DNA of 15,192 nt from Planctomycetota bacterium (GTDB taxonomy: Bacteria; Planctomycetota; SZUA-567; H5-PLA8; CALKMO01): positions 1 through 15,192 of the forward strand of contig JAOACM010000002.1 in the NCBI GenBank assembly GCA_026417845.1. Direction: 5' to 3'. The notes under the pieces were generated by a model. That model was not told the origin of the DNA. It made no database searches and saw nothing but the letters and a program-made list of their open reading frames with translations. The position numbers and the translations under genes are program-made. Shown one piece after another: positions 13,455-15,192 of this stretch. Within the stretch, counting starts at the first letter, position 1; each line of letters starts with the position of its first letter.

Positions 13455-15192
13455 CTACCGCTGGGATACCATTTTGATTTCCTTCGGTACCCTCGCGTCC
13501 AGATCCGTCGCCGTCTTCAGCATCGCGTCGTACTTGAGCAGCGCAACCTTTATCTGTTCCTCCTCGCTGGCTTCCGAAACGCCTGTCAGCAGCGCCACCG
13601 GCAGCTTCACGCGATCCGGGTCCTTCTTGACCTCCGTCCACAGCTCGTCTATCAGCTTCTCGAACCTGTCGAGCATGTCCATCACCAGCGCCCGGTAGTG
13701 GCGGGCCAGGATCGGCTCCAGCGCGACCGCCTCGTCAACCAGCGGCCCGACGAAGACCGACTTGAGGTCTTCGCGGAAGTCCTTCTCCACCTGATCCGTC
13801 CAGCTCGGCTCGAATCCGGCGGGGCGCATGTCGGCGTCCTGGAGTTTCCACGTGCTCTCCAGCGCCCGCAGATACGTGAACTGCTCCATGTTGGAACAGA
13901 ACAGCCTGACGAGCTCGTCGAACCTCTGCCCGTGGTCGGTCTTCAGCTCGCCGCTTATCGCACGGACCACCTGATCCACCCGGCTGGCCCTGACCTGCTC
14001 CTTCAGCTTGTCCACTATCAGCGGCGCGACAGCCCCCTTGATCACTTCGGCGAACCGCGCGGAAAGCTCCGTCTTGAACTGGTTGATGACCTGCAGTTTG
14101 ACCTCCTGCACGTTCACCACGGCCATCCTCATCAGTATCCGCTGGAAGTTATACCTGTCTATGGCCGCGGTGATCCGGGTCTGGAGCTCTCCCTTCGCCC
14201 TGCCTATCCCGACGTTGACCGCCTTCTCGACGCCCTTCGGTATCACCGACAGCGCATCGAAGAAGGCGTTCTTCACGTTTTCGAAGAACTCGACGATCTC
14301 CTCGGACTGGGTCTTGGCCTTCTTGCGCAGCTCTTCCAGAACGGATTCCTCCGAAGCCATCATCTTCTTCGTCGCTTCCAGGACGTGGTTCAGATCCGCA
14401 TACACCTCCCCAAGTCGCTCGACCTGTATGTCCCAGCGCAGATAGTCTATGAGCTTTTTCCTGAGGTTCGCCAGGGCGCCATCAGTGAGCGCCTGGTTAA
14501 TGAGCGGCTTCAGGTCGGCGCGCACAGCCGGATCCAGCGCTTCACGCTTGGCCTGGAAGTCCTTGTACATGGACTCCATCTCGGCCATCTCCTGCGGCGT
14601 GGCTTTCCTCTGCGCCTTCCGGTTTTCAAGGTCCACGATCTTCGCGCAGGTCAGGAACAGCTTGTTCGGATCGAGGTTGTACATCGAAAGCTTTTCTATG
14701 ACCTGGCTGACCAGAAGCTTCTCGAGCTGATCCTTTCTGAGATCCTGAGTCCCCAGCGTATCGAACTTGTTCATCAGGAAGAACATCTTATTGCGGATCG
14801 AGCGGTTGTACTTGCCGAGCTCCTCCCATATGTTGCGCCCGGCCATCGAGATGCCGCGCGGCTCCAGCACCAGCATTATCGCGTCCGATTCGGCCAGATA
14901 CCGGTACGTCAGCTCGCGCTGGCGCTCGTTGGTCGAGTCGGTGCCGGGCGTGTCCACTATCTCCGTTCCAACCTCGTTGAACAGCGGGTTGTTCTTGTAC
15001 AAGTGCACCTGTTCGATCATGAGCAGGTGTCCGAGACCGCGGCCCGTCTTGTCAGTGGTCAGATACATCGGAGCGTTTTCGATCTTGTCTATGTGGACAG
15101 TGCCAAGACGGGCGCGGTACCTGTCCAGCATCTCGAGGAACTCAGACAGCTCCCTCTTCGGTTCCGCCATGCCTACGAGCGTCTTATGGCGG
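13455..15192 (-). CDS. Dynamin-like large GTPase, 5' end cut by window edge
   Basis: This is a large GTPase of the dynamin superfamily, proteins that bind GTP, self-assemble and usually reshape membranes. The frame stays open through the right window edge, so the start is missing. Counting from the first ATG in view (15170), G3 reads IVDTPGTDS at residues 71-79 and G4 reads NKFD at 134-137. The P-loop (G1) must lie upstream, so that ATG is internal rather than a start. After the GTPase domain come about 400 residues of mostly helical, charged sequence, as expected for a dynamin stalk. I see no clear transmembrane segment; membrane contact, if any, would be peripheral. It ends in TAG 95 nt before the Hsp70-like gene and is the most upstream gene seen here. 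The dynamin family call is firm from G3, G4 and the helical tail. The membrane role is inferred from the family. Confidence 0.88.
   Translation of the reverse strand, partial: RHKTLVGMAEPKRELSEFLEMLDRYRARLGTVHIDKIENAPMYLTTDKTGRGLGHLLMIEQVHLYKNNPLFNEVGTEIVDTPGTDSTNERQRELTYRYLAESDAIMLVLEPRGISMAGRNIWEELGKYNRSIRNKMFFLMNKFDTLGTQDLRKDQLEKLLVSQVIEKLSMYNLDPNKLFLTCAKIVDLENRKAQRKATPQEMAEMESMYKDFQAKREALDPAVRADLKPLINQALTDGALANLRKKLIDYLRWDIQVERLGEVYADLNHVLEATKKMMASEESVLEELRKKAKTQSEEIVEFFENVKNAFFDALSVIPKGVEKAVNVGIGRAKGELQTRITAAIDRYNFQRILMRMAVVNVQEVKLQVINQFKTELSARFAEVIKGAVAPLIVDKLKEQVRASRVDQVVRAISGELKTDHGQRFDELVRLFCSNMEQFTYLRALESTWKLQDADMRPAGFEPSWTDQVEKDFREDLKSVFVGPLVDEAVALEPILARHYRALVMDMLDRFEKLIDELWTEVKKDPDRVKLPVALLTGVSEASEEEQIKVALLKYDAMLKTATDLDARVPKEIKMVSQR

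Noticed and set aside
13360..13641. 94-residue N-terminal extension of the Hsp70-like protein
   Set aside because: It overlaps the dynamin C-terminus, is Gly/Arg-rich, and the ordered beta domain begins at 13359.
1..15192. CRISPR arrays, tRNA or rRNA genes, insertion sequences, integrase sites
   Set aside because: I saw no regularly spaced identical DNA repeats, no cloverleaf or rRNA-like stretch, and no transposase or integrase motif.

Overview
The window is a GC-rich bacterial segment in which every supportable gene lies on the minus strand, so transcription runs from the right end to the left. Nine genes are recognised, two of them cut by the window edges. There are no RNA genes, transposases, CRISPR arrays or plus-strand genes that I can support. 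The taxon cannot be fixed from the sequence. High GC combined with frequent ATA isoleucine codons and a dynamin/Hsp70/FGE-like/zinc-ribbon GTPase repertoire suggests an uncultured, many-gene-family bacterium (Planctomycetes-like or a similar candidate phylum), but this is a guess.

Layout from upstream to downstream: (1) a dynamin-like GTPase whose P-loop end lies beyond the right edge (15192-13455); (2) an Hsp70-like ATPase with an added N-terminal beta domain (13359-10720); (3) a GrpE-like protein with what look like two copies of the GrpE beta domain (10591-9167); (4) a formylglycine-generating-enzyme-fold protein without the catalytic cysteine pair (8991-7357); (5) a six-zinc-ribbon protein with a large P-loop GTPase domain (7349-4575); (6) a protein resembling GTPase-associated protein 1 (GAP1-N), overlapping its upstream gene by ATGA (4578-3301); (7) and (8) two tandem coiled-coil paralogues that share both ends but differ in stalk length (3168-1681 and 1463-498); (9) the start of a gene with a small helical N-terminal domain and a Pro/Ala/Gly-rich linker, cut by the left edge (378-1).

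Two sub-blocks stand out. Dynamin, Hsp70 and GrpE-like genes form a membrane-remodelling/chaperone block. The FGE-fold, zinc-ribbon GTPase and GAP1-like genes are tightly packed (7-nt gap, then a 4-nt overlap) and form a GTPase-signalling block. The coiled-coil pair may supply a scaffold. Together they look like a multi-component NTPase-chaperone system, in the style of known bacterial GTPase-centred conflict or signalling systems. No obvious toxin, nuclease, protease or TIR effector is visible in the window, so the output of the system, if it is one, is unknown.

Gaps between genes are 95 to 217 nt except in the GTPase block. Several hold inverted repeats, including a perfect 10-bp GC stem between genes 3 and 4 and a 9-bp stem between genes 2 and 3. 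I see no convincing sigma-70-type promoter in any gap.
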